Part shown: positions 21,615 through 31,678 of the stretch, piece after piece | Numbering within the stretch: position 1 is the stretch's first letter | Layout: the number at the start of each line of letters is the position of its first letter | Source: Schizochytrium sp. CCTCC M209059 | Taxonomy: Eukaryota; Sar; Bigyra; Thraustochytrida; Thraustochytriidae | Assembly: GCA_000818945.1 (NCBI GenBank) | Contig: KN805391.1 | Coordinates: 526,196-590,195, forward strand | DNA: 64,000 nt | Direction: 5' to 3' | Made by a program: the position numbers and the translations under genes | Notes under the pieces: model-generated | What the model saw: only the letters and a program-made list of their open reading frames with translations | Databases searched by the model: none | Told to the model about the DNA's origin: nothing

Positions 21615-21688
21615 GCGGGCAGCGCCCTGCGCACGACGAGCGTCTTGCGCGCGGCGGCGGCGTCCTCGGCCGCGCAGGGCCCGGGCAT
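15323..21688 (-). CDS. KDM6 (UTX/JMJD3)-like JmjC protein with substituted active site, 2121 aa
   Basis: KDM6 enzymes demethylate H3K27 using Fe(II) and 2-oxoglutarate. Residues about 488-520 and 758-930 follow the KDM6 catalytic region: a W-K-L-Q-x2-E-L-x-K-L-P segment, a G-P-G-x2-E-W core and a P-V-x-Y/G-x2-Q-R segment. Aligned without gaps to human UTX as I remember it, the ligand His1146 becomes Arg811, Glu1148 becomes Gly813 and His1226 becomes Phe886, so all three iron ligands are missing. The KDM6 zinc domain is also present but split: Cys985/Cys988 and Cys1578/Cys1581 are separated by ~590 disordered residues. A Tudor/KOW-like barrel (about 1288-1335) sits inside that insertion. The N-terminus is polyGln/polyAla, a basic NLS-like cluster lies near 1900, and the C-terminal ~180 residues are acidic and hydrophobic, like an activation domain. 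Best read as a chromatin scaffold or reader, not an active demethylase. Confidence 0.85.
16302..16352 (-). repeat. Coding ACA tract, polyThr
   Basis: GTT triplets on the plus strand encode two polyThr runs separated by Ala-Ala in the C-terminal half of the KDM6-like protein. Confidence 0.9.
21355..21620 (-). repeat. Coding CAA/CAG tracts, polyGln
   Basis: Three interrupted polyGln blocks fall in the first ~110 residues of the KDM6-like protein. Their mixture of CAA and CAG suggests they are maintained as protein sequence as well as by slippage. Confidence 0.9.
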
Positions 21689-21926
21689 CCGCGCGGTTTG
21701 TTTGGCGGCTCTGCTCCGTGTCTCGCCTCCTCTATCCTGCGCGCGTCTCCGCCGCTTGAAATGAAATGAAATGTAATCGCCGAAATGGGTGATGGAGAGA
21801 CAAGGGGAGAAAGGAGGCGAACGGGCCCGCGAAGGCGGAGAGGGGGAGAGGGAGAGAGGGATGGAAGAAAGAGGCGGGAGAGGGGGAGAGAGGGAGAGAG
21901 GTGGAGGGCGCGGAAGGTGCGGCCGC

Positions 21927-21982
<56 letters not shown>

Positions 21983-22498
21983 GAAGGAAGAAAGGAAGGA
22001 GGAAGTGCGAGAAGAAAGAGGTTTTTTTGTTTTCTGTGTCCTCTTTCCGTCTTTCTCGCTTTTTTCCTGTTTTCCTTTTTTCTGTTTTTCTTTTTACTTT
22101 TTCTTTTACTTTTTCCAAACGTGCAATTGCAATTGCAATCCTTCCCTTCCCTTCCCTTCCCTTCCCTCGCGGACGCCACGCCTCGCCTCACGCTGCGCCG
22201 CGCTCGCCGGTCGCGCGCGCGCACGTGCGCCTCCTCGGCCCGCCCGCCCGCCTGCTTCTCTGCGTGGCTGGCTCGCCGCGGGCTGCGCTGGCGTCTCCCC
22301 CTCCCCGCCGGGACTGCGCCGCGGCTCGGGCGCGCTCGTGTTGGGGGTTTGTTTATTTCTTTCTTTTTTTCTTTCTTTTTTTCTTCTCTCCCTTTTTCTC
22401 CTTTCTTCCTTCCTTCCTTCCTTCCTTCCTTCCTTCCTTCCTTCCTTCCTTTCTTTCTTTCTTTCTCTGCGTGTCTGTTTGCCCCTGCGCAAGAGTAC
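21689..22498. promoter_or_regulatory. 5' flank of the KDM6-like gene, purine/pyrimidine tracts
   Basis: No gene is recognised. On the plus strand 21785-22015 is almost pure purine and carries a (GAAA)n array at 21928-21983. The segment 22020-22170 is pyrimidine-rich and includes (TTCCC)n at 22136-22167. A further C/T block spans 22345-22465 with CTTT and CTTC units. Long homopurine-homopyrimidine stretches can form triplex DNA. They also remove stop codons and create long spurious open frames, which is why those frames are not called. Confidence 0.5.
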
Positions 22499-22818
22499 TA
22501 CTGGCAGCTAGATGACGCCTCTGATGGGGCTATGCAGGGGCCAGCAAGTAAAGCAAGCAGCATGGATGGACAGTAGAGGCGCGATGTACGTCACGCTATG
22601 TTATCTTCTGTTACAAAGTAGTGTGGCATGCTGTGTAGTGCGTGTGGATGGACATAGCGATGCACGCACCGCGACGCACCGCACAAGCGAGCGCCCGAGC
22701 CCGGGCTCCTCGCCTGCGTCTGCCCTCGCCTTGCCTCGCCTTGCCTGCGGCTCGCTCGTGCGTCAGAAGCGAGCATCGCCTCGGCCCCAGCCCAGATGCC
22801 ACGCTCCCACGCACGCCC

Positions 22819-22882
22819 GGCAAGGCAAGGCAAGGCAAGGCAGGGCAAGGCAGGGCTAGGCTAGGCGAGGCAAGGCAAGGCA
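22819..22882. repeat. (GGCAA)n pentanucleotide array, degenerate
   Basis: Tandem GGCAA units interspersed with GGCAG and GGCTA variants. Confidence 0.9.
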
Positions 22883-22970
22883 AAAGCGCCCCGCACCCCG
22901 GCCTCTCCTCTCCTCTCCTCTCCTCCCCTCTCCTGCAGCGCCCCGACCCGCGACTCGCGGCGGGCGCGCC

Positions 22971-22998
22971 NNNNNNNNNNNNNNNNNNNNNNNNNNNN
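22971..22998. other. Assembly gap of 28 N, flanked by an identical 24-mer
   Basis: The 24 bases just left of the gap (22947-22970) and just right of it (22999-23022) are identical. This is typical of two contig ends that overlap but were scaffolded with Ns, or of an unresolved tandem repeat. Confidence 0.95.
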
Positions 22999-23475
22999 CC
23001 CGCGACTCGCGGCGGGCGCGCCCCGCGGAAAAGGGCCGCGGGCTCGCCAGCCCTCGCCCGCCGCCGCGAGCGCTCTCGGTGCGCGCGAGGAGAAGTCCGC
23101 GGCGCCGAGCGCGCGCTCGCGGCCCCAACTCGCAGCCGCCGCGCAGGGCAGCGCTGCGCTCTGTCTCCATGCATATACGTACGTACGTATATGTATCTTC
23201 GGCTCCTTTGCTATCTCTGACTATCTCCATCCCTCCATCCCTCCATCCGGCCATCCATCCATCCGTCTCCTTCGATCTGGGAAGACCCGGCGGCCGCCCT
23301 CCTCCAGCGCCGTGCCGCTCGCGCTTGCGCTCGCGCTCGCGCTCGCTCGCGGTCTTCGACGTCATCGGCGCAGTGGTGTATGCGATGAATGTTGTGCAGG
23401 GTGTGATAATATGTATGTGCGTTAGGTAGTAGTACGCATGCATGCAGTATGTAGTGTATGTCGCGGACGGTGTGA

Positions 23476-23515
23476 GCAGAGCAGAGCAGAGCAGAGCAGA
23501 GCAGAGCAGAGCAGG
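23476..23515. repeat. (GCAGA)n pentanucleotide microsatellite
   Basis: About eight uninterrupted GCAGA units. Confidence 0.95.
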
Positions 23516-25885
23516 AGAGGCGAGGGAGTCGGAGACGACGGGCGAGCAGCCTGGGCTCGCTGAGCGGTGCGATGCGGTGCCAGGCAGGCGCGGAGGGCTC
23601 GGGCTTGTTGCCGCGGCGTCCGCTCCTGGCGACGGGCGCTGAGGGAAAGCGATGGCGTGGAAAGCAAAGCAAAGCAGAGCAGTGCGAAGCGATGCAAAGC
23701 GGTGCGATGCGAAGCGAAGCGGAGCGGTGCGAAGCGTGCACACGCGGCCGGCCTGCTCTGTAAGCTTGTACGCATGACACCACACACACACACACCCCGT
23801 GCTTGCCCTTTAATTCGCCGTGGCGAGGCCACTCACCCACTCACTCCACGCTCCTCACTCACGTGGGTCACGGCAGCCCAGTCGAGTCCTCGTCCACCGA
23901 CCCCGGATGGATCCCTCCGAGGCTCCTCGGCAGCGTGGGCGAAGCGAATCGAGGCTGGCAGTTTTCGCTCGCGGTCGCTGGCTGGGTGGCTGGGTGGCTC
24001 AGGCTGGCTGGCTGGCTGGCGACCGCATCCTCTCCCTCCCAGGCCGCCTGGCATACGCGGCACAGCAGTTTCTTTTTCTTCACGTTGTTCGTCCACCCAC
24101 TGGCCCTCATCCTCGCCGCAGTCCAGGGCAAGCCAACCTTTGCGAGGCTTCGTCACTCCATCCCATCGCATCGGCCCTTGCTTGCACGCAAGAACATAGT
24201 ATACTGCATGCATATAAACCCAAGCGCCGAGGCCGGCCAGCGTGAACTCGCGTGAAGATCCGCCGCCCTCCATGGGCGTCCAATTCGCCCTGCGCGTCCG
24301 TCGCGTCCTTTTCTCCGTCAGCCGTGCGGCGCCTTCCTGGTCCCGCGCTCCTGCCCTTCCTGCAAGATACTTGCCGCCTTCGGCCTCCTACTAGACCACC
24401 TCGCGCCCTTCCGCTTCCTTTTCCTCGCGCTCTCTCTCTGTCTCTGTCTGCCTCTCATAACAAATAAAACAACCAGAGAGGCCTCGCACTGCGCGGTTGG
24501 TCGGCGCGGTCTCCGAGCCTGCGCCGCGCTCGAGGTCCGACGGCGGCGGCCTGGCTTGGTTGACGTCAAGTTGGTTGGCTTGGCGCAGCGCGGCGCAGCG
24601 TGCGGCGGACGGTTGTCTTGGCTTATCTTGGCTTGGCTTGGCTTGGCCGGGCGGGGCTGGGCTTGGCGCGGCGCGACAGAGAGCGAAGATGCCCGAGCGG
24701 AAGATGGATAAGCAACGCTGCGCTGGACCACCACGGCGCGGGGCGACGGCGAGGAGGTAGCGAGGGAAGGGAGCCTCGCTCGCGCGTCCGGGCTCGGCGC
24801 TCGGCACGGGATCGGTGTGTTGGCTAGTGTTACTATCCTTTTCTCTCCTTTTCGAAATTCGTGATCTTTTTTCCTCGCTCAGGTGCATGCAGTACAGTGC
24901 AACGCTGCACTACACTGCACTGCACGCTGCACGGCACTGCCCAGCCCTGCATGGCACTGCGTGCGGTGTCCGCACCGCGCGGCCGACATGATCTCTCAGG
25001 GCCATGCCAAGTCGAAATCCTCGACATCCTCGGAATCCGCAGCCGGGTGCAGGCAGCCTGCGCGAGTGCGCAGGCTCGCAGACGCACGCACGCAATCTCA
25101 CTGTCAGCCACCATGGCCAGCAACACATAAGCAAGCAACCTACCGCTGTCCGCCTCGTAGCCTTCATGCATTCATTTATTCATTCATGCATTCATTCATT
25201 CATTAGCCAGGGCGGGGAGGAGGCGCGAAACCGCGCGAGGTCTCGGAAGGAAGTAAACCTAGACAAAGCGTGCCGAGGCGCGCGTCGCCCGCTCGCGTGC
25301 TCTGGTCGCCGTCGCTGTCGCTTTCCATCCTCGATGCACGTGTAGAAAATAAAATGGCGTGTAAAAACCAGCACATCATCGTGACCTAAATCAAAACTGC
25401 GCGGCGATCATCTCGCATGCTTGCTCGCTCGCTCGCTAGCTCGCTTGGCAACCCACGTTCGCGCCGCGCCGCGCCGCTGGTCGGTTCTGCCTCGGAGGAA
25501 GCGAGCAGCCTTCTGCCGGCCAGCCTGGCGGGCCCAACCACACGTCTTCCGCGCGCCGGCGCCTTCGTGCGTAACGCCTAACAAATGAATTAACGCCAGC
25601 CCTCGAACCGGGCGAGGGCCACCCACCACAACAGCTTTCGAGCAACCGCAACAGCGAAAGGCTTGTGCTGCAGCTTCATATGATAACGCTCGCCCGCGCC
25701 ACGCCGCCGATCACGGACATCCTGCCGTCCGCAGCGTATCCCGCTCAGGATCCTCGCGGGGAGCGCGGTGGGAGCCCGCCTTTCTGATCGACTGTGAGCT
25801 CGGTCGCACTAAGGCAGAGGCCATCACACCCGCTGAACAGCGTGCCTCATGGCGCTCACGAGTGCGCCGCTGCCTACTACTATGG

Positions 25886-25922
25886 GTTTCTTCTTCTTCT
25901 TCTTCTTCTTCTTCTTCTTCGG
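25886..25922. repeat. (TTC)n microsatellite
   Basis: About twelve TTC triplets. On the plus strand they would read as polyPhe within a short open frame that I do not accept as a gene. Confidence 0.9.
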
Positions 25923-27664
25923 CGCCGGCCCCTGGCCTTGGGGTGAGTACGAGGAATTTGGAGCAAGCGGCGGCAGAGATTTGGCCAGGAGTCAGCGGTG
26001 GCTGGACCAGACTCGCCGGAAAGAGAAAAGCCTCCAGGCGGCGGTCAGGTCAGGCTTGTGTCAGCTGGCAGCCAGAGAGCGGCGAGGCAGGCAGGAGAAG
26101 CCAAAGATGCAGTGATCGTCGCCGACTCTGCACGACACGTGGAGACTTTCTCTGTTGACTGGCGGTGCGTGGTGGAATAACAAGAAGAAATAACTCCAGC
26201 GCAGCTCCAACTTGGCGCTGACTGTGAGGCAAACCATTCACTGACACAAGAATGAAAACGCCCAACTGCAAGCGACTAGCCTAGCCAAAGCACGCAACTA
26301 TGAGTTACGCAAGAGAAACAGGCAAAACGAAGCTAGCTTGGATAAAACGCGAGTAACAGCAACAGCAAAAGCAACAGCAACCAACACATTCACAACAAGC
26401 TTGCGAAGAAGCCAAAAGATGATCGCACAGCACAGCGAGCAAGCATATCCAGCAGACCAAGCTTGGATTTGCTCCGAAGTTGCCTTTGGCAGCTCGCATC
26501 TGTGATGCCATCCCGCGCCGGGAACGAAAGGCCATCCCGTCCTGAAAATTATTTAAAAAAGTAATGCAAAAATAAAAAAGCGCCCGTTGCACGTACGCAC
26601 GCATGCAACCCTCGGGGGACCACCGCCGACCGTTGCACGCACGCACCCGTGCTCGCACACGCAAGGCTCCCCTCGGCGACGTCGCTCGTTCTTGTCCACG
26701 CGTAGTAGTACCAGGGCGAACCCGCGCGGCAACGCTCTGGTCCTACTCCTATTTCTTTCAGGTTTTTCTTTTCTTCTTTTTTGTTCTTTTTTTCTTTTTT
26801 CTTTTCGACTTCTTTTTCTGCCCACGCCCCTTCTTCCTCTTTTCTTCTTTTACCGAATCTTTCAAGGCGCGCCGCCCCCACACCCCGCTCACACCCCGCG
26901 TGAAAATGAGCAGACGCGACCACTGGACGGACCCGATCTGTCCACGGCCTCCCGTCCGCACAATTTACTAGGCCAATACTTAGAGGAAACGCTACAGATC
27001 CGCGCGGCGCCCGCGTGCCGCCCGGACCGCGCTTTGAATCCGGCTGGGCGCGTTCTTGGACCTCGCGAAGCCGCGAGCGCGCGCGAAAATCCCCTTGCGG
27101 GCCTTGCGGGCTATTCTGCTTTCCCTTTCCACTTGGAGCCGCGAAGCGCGGCCTGGCCTGGCCTGGCTGGCTGGCTCGCTGCGTCCGCCTGGCTGGCGGG
27201 CCACCCGAGAACTCCGGGCCAGCGGGCCTCAAGTCCACATCTGCTCCCACCACACAGTCCACAGAACGAGACGAGCGCATCCGCGAAAAATCCTGTGGAA
27301 TTGGAAGAGAGCGGGCCGAGAGCGGGCCTCGGAAAAGAGGGAGAGATCTTAAAAGAAAGGAAAGGAGAGCAAACAAAGGAAAAGAAAAGGACGCTCGCTC
27401 CATCACTGTGGCTCGACAAATGCGGGGATAAGATTGACTTTTGGAGGAGGACAAATGGGTCTGCGCGGCCGTTTGCAAGTGCGCTCGGACGGGTGCATGG
27501 ATGGATTTCTTGGAGTCGTGCTGGTCACCATTTCTCGCTGCGCTGCGTGCGTGACCGAGGATCGTTTGACAGCAGACGGCCGCCGGTCCACAAGTACGAT
27601 GGAAACGCCTCGAGGTCTCCGGGACTTAGGCGAGAGGCGCAGTCGTCGCTTTCGCTTTCGCTGC

Positions 27665-27745
27665 TACTACTGCTGCTGCTGCTGCTCCTGCTGCTGCTGC
27701 TGACGACGACGACGATGATGACGATGACGATGACGATGACGAAGA
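27665..27745. repeat. Composite (CTG)n-(ACG)n-(GATGAC)n microsatellite
   Basis: CTG triplets switch abruptly to ACG and then to GATGAC units, without an accepted reading frame. Confidence 0.85.
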
Positions 27746-28330
27746 GAAGGGGGATGATGATGTCACGATGGGCCGGAAAGAGACGCTGAGAGGGAGCGCT
27801 CTGCAATGTGACGCTTTGCTTGATTTGGCATGGCCATGTGCTCTCGAATTGTCAACAAGACTGCATGCGCCAGGCCGATTCGTTGTTTGGTGTGCCGGCT
27901 GCGAGCAAAGCAGAGGAGAGATACTACCCATCTGACTTAGACTCACTCACTGGCTGTGTGAAGAGGGGATGAACAGCGTGCTGTTGCAGTTTGGACTAAG
28001 CGGTAGTTTCCTTGCACCAAAAGCAGCCAGATTGAGTGTCAGCTGCTGCTCCAGTGAGCAGCTGGGGCTCTTCAGGGGTCTTGCATTTCGGATGACACAG
28101 CAGAAGAATCGCGCTTCGCAACGAAACAAATCGTTGGTTTTGGTTCTTTGCCTGGTCTGCCAGCAATGCATCGCAAGACGATCTGCATTGAAGAAGGAAA
28201 GCACACGCAAAGGTCAGGCGTCAGAAGTTGGACCTATCCGATAGCGGACGTGAGGCTCGCAACGAGAGCCTCCCCCTTCGGCGGCTGCTGGCCTTGTTTG
28301 ACGCCTGACGTCGCGTCTTCGAGAAAGTGA

Positions 28331-28990
28331 CGTTGAGCCAGGATTGTCAAAAGCGACAGCAGTAGATAGTTGTATGCCAAGCTTCTGCCGGATGATCCAG
28401 CATTGGATGCATTTCATAAATGAGTCTGTTGTTGCTGCTGGTCGTGTCTAACGCCAGACACTAGGTTCGTGGATTTGTCACGTCGAGCCAGGATTGTCAA
28501 AAGCGACAGCAGTGGATAGCCGTATGCCAAGCTTCTGTTGGATGATCCAGTATTGGATGCATCGCAACCATGAGCCTGTTGTTGCTGCTGGTCGTGTCTA
28601 ACGCCAGACACTAGGTTCGTGGATGTGACACGTTGAGCCAGGATTGTCAAAACCGACAGCAGTAGATAGTTGTATATCAAGCGTCTGCCAGCTGACCTAG
28701 CGTTTGATGCATCGCAACCATGAGCCTGTTGTTGCTGCTGGTCGTGTCTAACGCCAGACGCTAGGTTCGTGGATTTGTCACGTCGAGCCAGGATTGTCAA
28801 AAGCGACAGCAGTAGATAGTTGTATGCCAAGCTTCTGCTGGATGATCCAGCATTGGATGGTTTTCATAAATGAGTCTGCTGTTGCTGCTGTCCATATTGT
28901 AATCCAAGCCCTGCGTTTGTGGGTCTGTGAGGCAACCATTTGCATACTAAGCCTCTCTTCGATGATCCAGAATTAGACGCGTTTTGTACA
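28331..28990. repeat. 150-bp minisatellite, four good copies and one degenerate
   Basis: The anchor GAGCCAGGATTGTCAAAA begins at 28335, 28485, 28635 and 28785, a spacing of exactly 150 bp each time, with a few substitutions between units. A fifth, much more diverged unit follows to about 28990. Because 150 is divisible by three, the minus strand reads as 50-residue repeats containing an H-D-Q5 block and an L3-S-x-L-T-I-L segment. In-frame stops interrupt it at 28864-28866 and 28414-28416. It is either a decayed repeat-protein gene or a noncoding satellite. Confidence 0.9.
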
Positions 28991-29419
28991 TTCGGCCCCA
29001 GACATTGCGTCTCTGCAGAAAAGACGAAACAAAACGATGGTTGAGAGATTCCACCTGAACTCCCTTGAGCAAACCTTTGCAAAGCCTTGCGACGATTTCG
29101 TTCGCTGCCTACACGTTCCATCCCTTGGGATAATCACGATTCTACTTGTGCAACAATTTTTTTCATAGACCTTGCAACATATTCGTTTGCAGACTTGTGT
29201 GATTGATTAGATGGTAAATTATGTTTTACTGTTGAAATCAAAGATGCGTATACAAAGAATTGCCAAACGTCAGCCGCAGGACCTAGAGTCAGGTGTATCG
29301 CACAGACAGCTAGCTGTAAGCTCGGCCAAAAGTCCCTTTGCTTCACACAAACGTGGTGAAAGATTCTCCTTGAATCACAAACAAAACGTAGTAGTAGGAC
29401 AGCCCGAACCAACACCCCC
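28991..29419. other. Spacer downstream of the rhomboid gene
   Basis: No gene is recognised. The sequence is noticeably more A/T-rich than the surrounding DNA, and its right end should contain the 3' UTR of the minus-strand rhomboid gene. Confidence 0.4.
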
Positions 29420-30571
29420 TTAGCAGACCTCTTGACAGAGCCCAATGAGCAAGTTGTTGTTATCTGCGAGTCCATCCGGCGCCGTAGCGTTAACCGCAGG
29501 ACTTGACGGGCAGTACACGGTGACGGTAGTGGAGTTTACAAAATAGGCCGTGACACCCGCATCCGAACACTCGTCACAGGTCCACCAAGGCGAGTCACCC
29601 GGTGGAAAGGGAACACACGAGAGATATCGGCACCACGTGCACCACTCCTCCGCATCGACACCTAGATACAACACCAAGAGAGAAATGACGACCAGCAGCG
29701 GCGTAATGAGCACAGACAAGCTCTGCAAGACAACCTGATACCGCTTGCGCTCCTTGAGCTCCCCCCATCGAGTGAATCGATTTGAAACCAGAACGCCAAA
29801 ACCAACCAAAACGCCCGTCACGAATCCAGCAACATGAGCAAAGTTGTCCAAAAAAGGCATGAGACCCAGCATGAGGTTCACCGCCGTGGCCAGAACGAGC
29901 TGCGTCATGGAAATGCAGTGTTGGCCCTTGTACAAAGACCAGTTGAGAATGAGCTCGCTCCACGCGCTGCCAAAGAGCGCAAAGATTGCTCCCGAGGCAC
30001 CCACGCCAACCGTGACAGGACTCAAAATTGCACTCCACACAACGCCCTGGAAACCACCCAAAAGAATGATGAGCGCGGCGGCGAGACTTCCAAACTGGTT
30101 CTCGAGCGGGAAACCAATCTGCCAGAGCGCGAACATGTTGAAAAGGTAGTGCAGAATCCCCGCGTGCAGGAAAATGGGCGCAATGAGACGATACCAGTCT
30201 CCCTCCAGGATGAGATCTGCGCGCTTGGCACCCAGCTCCAGCAAGGTGCTCACTGAGACGCCAATGGTGGGGTTTGTCGAGAACGACTCAAGTTCCCAGT
30301 TGTTCACTGCAAACTCAATCACGAGCATCACACTGCAGCACAAAAACAGCATCATACACACCAGTGGCCGTCCTGTCTTGAACATCGACTTGGGTTCATC
30401 TGCATGCTGGATCTGGAACGAACCGTACGAGGACGCTGCGCGCAAAAGTCGTCGGTACGTCTTGGGAGTTGCCAAAGTCTCGCCCTCGACGCCCGTCTCC
30501 ACCGTGTCGACGGCCGGCGTCGCCACGGGCGTCGCGGGCCGCGTCTGCTCCACTCCCGCGGACGACGCCAT
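29420..30571 (-). CDS. Rhomboid-family intramembrane serine protease, 383 aa
   Basis: Rhomboids cleave transmembrane substrates within the bilayer using a Ser-His dyad. The catalytic G-A-S-G motif is at 191-194 (nucleophile Ser193), and the partner His246 lies in the F-A-H-V-A-G-F helix. The usual W-x-R segment (Trp126, Arg128) and the H-x2-F-N-M segment that stabilises the oxyanion are also present. A hydrophobic helix at about 68-88 precedes the core, and one more follows the catalytic His, giving the seven-helix eukaryotic secretory-type layout. After the last helix comes a lumenal-looking tail of about 75 residues with eight Cys and potential N-glycosylation sites (NST, NAT), unusual for the family. 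The ATG ending at 30571 is the first in frame; the upstream frame opens at GTG. Confidence 0.93.
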   Translation of the reverse strand: MASSAGVEQTRPATPVATPAVDTVETGVEGETLATPKTYRRLLRAASSYGSFQIQHADEPKSMFKTGRPLVCMMLFLCCSVMLVIEFAVNNWELESFSTNPTIGVSVSTLLELGAKRADLILEGDWYRLIAPIFLHAGILHYLFNMFALWQIGFPLENQFGSLAAALIILLGGFQGVVWSAILSPVTVGVGASGAIFALFGSAWSELILNWSLYKGQHCISMTQLVLATAVNLMLGLMPFLDNFAHVAGFVTGVLVGFGVLVSNRFTRWGELKERKRYQVVLQSLSVLITPLLVVISLLVLYLGVDAEEWCTWCRYLSCVPFPPGDSPWWTCDECSDAGVTAYFVNSTTVTVYCPSSPAVNATAPDGLADNNNLLIGLCQEVC

Positions 30572-31678
30572 AGCGCTCTTCTCCTCGCGCACGAGGCTGC
30601 TTGCACCTCGCGCCTTCCTCGACCCGAAAAGAGAAAAGGAAACCCAACCAAACCTCGCCACCCTTGAGAGGTCAGTCAGATGACCGACCGAGCCCGTCTG
30701 GCCCGCGCGCTCGCTCAAATCTCCGCTCACGCACGGCGGCTCCGTGCGCGCGCGGAGCCGTCCCTCGTCGTCCCGCGCAGGTCCTCCGCGACGGCCTCGC
30801 GCCTCTCCTCCCACGCACGCACGCACGCACACACGCACGAACTCGGACGCTCGCACGATGAGATGCGCGCGCGCGCGTGTTCTCGTTCTGGGTGCTCAAA
30901 AGAAAGAAAGGGAGACTGCGAAAGTGGCGCGGGCTCCTCCGACGCCACTCTCGTATCCGGTTCGCGTTGCACAGGTTCTTTATAATATTATCAGCCGTAC
31001 CAGACACGGCGCGGCATGTACCGGATAGCCCAAGTCTCTCCAACCCGTGCGCGAGGCCGGCTCTAAATGCTGAAAACGACCTCGACAACCTTCGGTTTAC
31101 AGTTCACGCACTCCAAATGCGCCAAAAACCGTCGAGAACGGCACCTTCGCGCGGGTTTGGGCGCGCGGTTTTGCTCTTTTTGGGTGGCTCTTTCGCCGCT
31201 GCCACGCGAGCCGGCGCACAACAGTGTCCGGCTGTTCGTGGTCTCTGTAACCCCCTCCCAGCCTTGGTCCCTTCATCGACCTCGTTGCACTCGTGGCTTA
31301 TCACCACCACAGGGGGCATACTGGAAGAGTTTTGTATCTTCAAACGTACTCCCCCATCGGAGAACGTTTCATGTATAGCTGGGAGACCGAAGGAGGGCAC
31401 AATGGGTATTTGCGGGAACGTTGGAGAATAGACCTCTTTCCGAGGATAGACCTCATCTTCGCGACGGCGCAGACTGACAACGACCGCTAGCGAGCTAGCT
31501 TCTTCGCTTTCCTTGCCTCGCCCGCGCGCGCGGTCGCCGACCTTGACGCACGCGGACGAACGCCAAGAGAACAGGGTTGCCACGCGTGCGCCGCTCCTCA
31601 CTTCGCTTTCGCCCCCGCCCCGCACAGAGCCGACGTACTCGGGTCGCGCAAAGAAAGAGTGCTTCGAGCCCAGCAACC
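30572..31678. promoter_or_regulatory. Divergent intergenic region between the rhomboid and prefoldin genes
   Basis: It should contain both promoters. A short (CGCA)n run lies near 30815-30838. Apart from one doubtful small frame (31117-31431) no gene is seen. Confidence 0.5.
31117..31431 (+). CDS. Doubtful small ORF with signal-peptide-like N-terminus, 104 aa
   Basis: The frame starts at an ATG with a basic stretch followed by a hydrophobic segment and an Ala-rich end, which looks like a signal peptide. Four to five Cys follow. It lies in the promoter interval of prefoldin subunit 5 and matches no family I know. It may be chance. Confidence 0.18.
   Translation: MRQKPSRTAPSRGFGRAVLLFLGGSFAAATRAGAQQCPAVRGLCNPLPALVPSSTSLHSWLITTTGGILEEFCIFKRTPPSENVSCIAGRPKEGTMGICGNVGE

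Larger units (their letters stand above)
22499..24850. other. Gene-poor interval, part 1
   Basis: I see no gene with family support. The interval is a succession of degenerate GC-NNN pentamer arrays: GGCAA at 22819-22882, TCTCC near 22903-22935, GCAGA at 23476-23515, mixed GCAAA/GCGAA at 23661-23740 and TTGGC at 24618-24655. There is also an assembly gap and a short CA run near 23780. One 40-codon ATG frame at 24272-24394 encodes an Arg/Ser/Ala-rich peptide resembling a mitochondrial presequence, but it leads into no recognisable exon. Confidence 0.5.
24851..28330. other. Gene-poor interval, part 2
   Basis: No gene is recognised. Contents are a TGCAC-rich stretch near 24890-24960, an ATTC-rich stretch at 25168-25205, a (TTC)n run at 25886-25922, an A/T-rich patch at 26543-26580, and a CTG then GACGAT composite at 27665-27745. 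Open frames of 200-400 codons are present on both strands, but they are low-complexity, overlap one another and match no family I know. Confidence 0.45.

Noticed and set aside
25585..25625. tRNA-like segment containing GGTTCGA on the minus strand
   Set aside because: The bases around it do not give a proper five-pair T-stem with a TTC loop, and no acceptor or anticodon arm fits.
25849..26115. 88-codon ATG frame with polyPhe
   Set aside because: It is dominated by a TTC microsatellite and has no other protein-like feature.
26587..27789. 400-codon plus-strand and 309-codon minus-strand frames
   Set aside because: They overlap each other, are low-complexity, and I see no family motif. The purine/pyrimidine bias explains the absence of stops.
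28331..28990. Possible CRISPR-like array because of the regular spacing
   Set aside because: The whole 150-bp unit is repeated, not a short repeat with unique spacers, and the DNA is eukaryotic.
30572..30856. N-terminal extension of the rhomboid protein
   Set aside because: It has no ATG, opens at GTG and is Arg-rich; the ATG ending at 30571 gives a normal rhomboid N-terminus.
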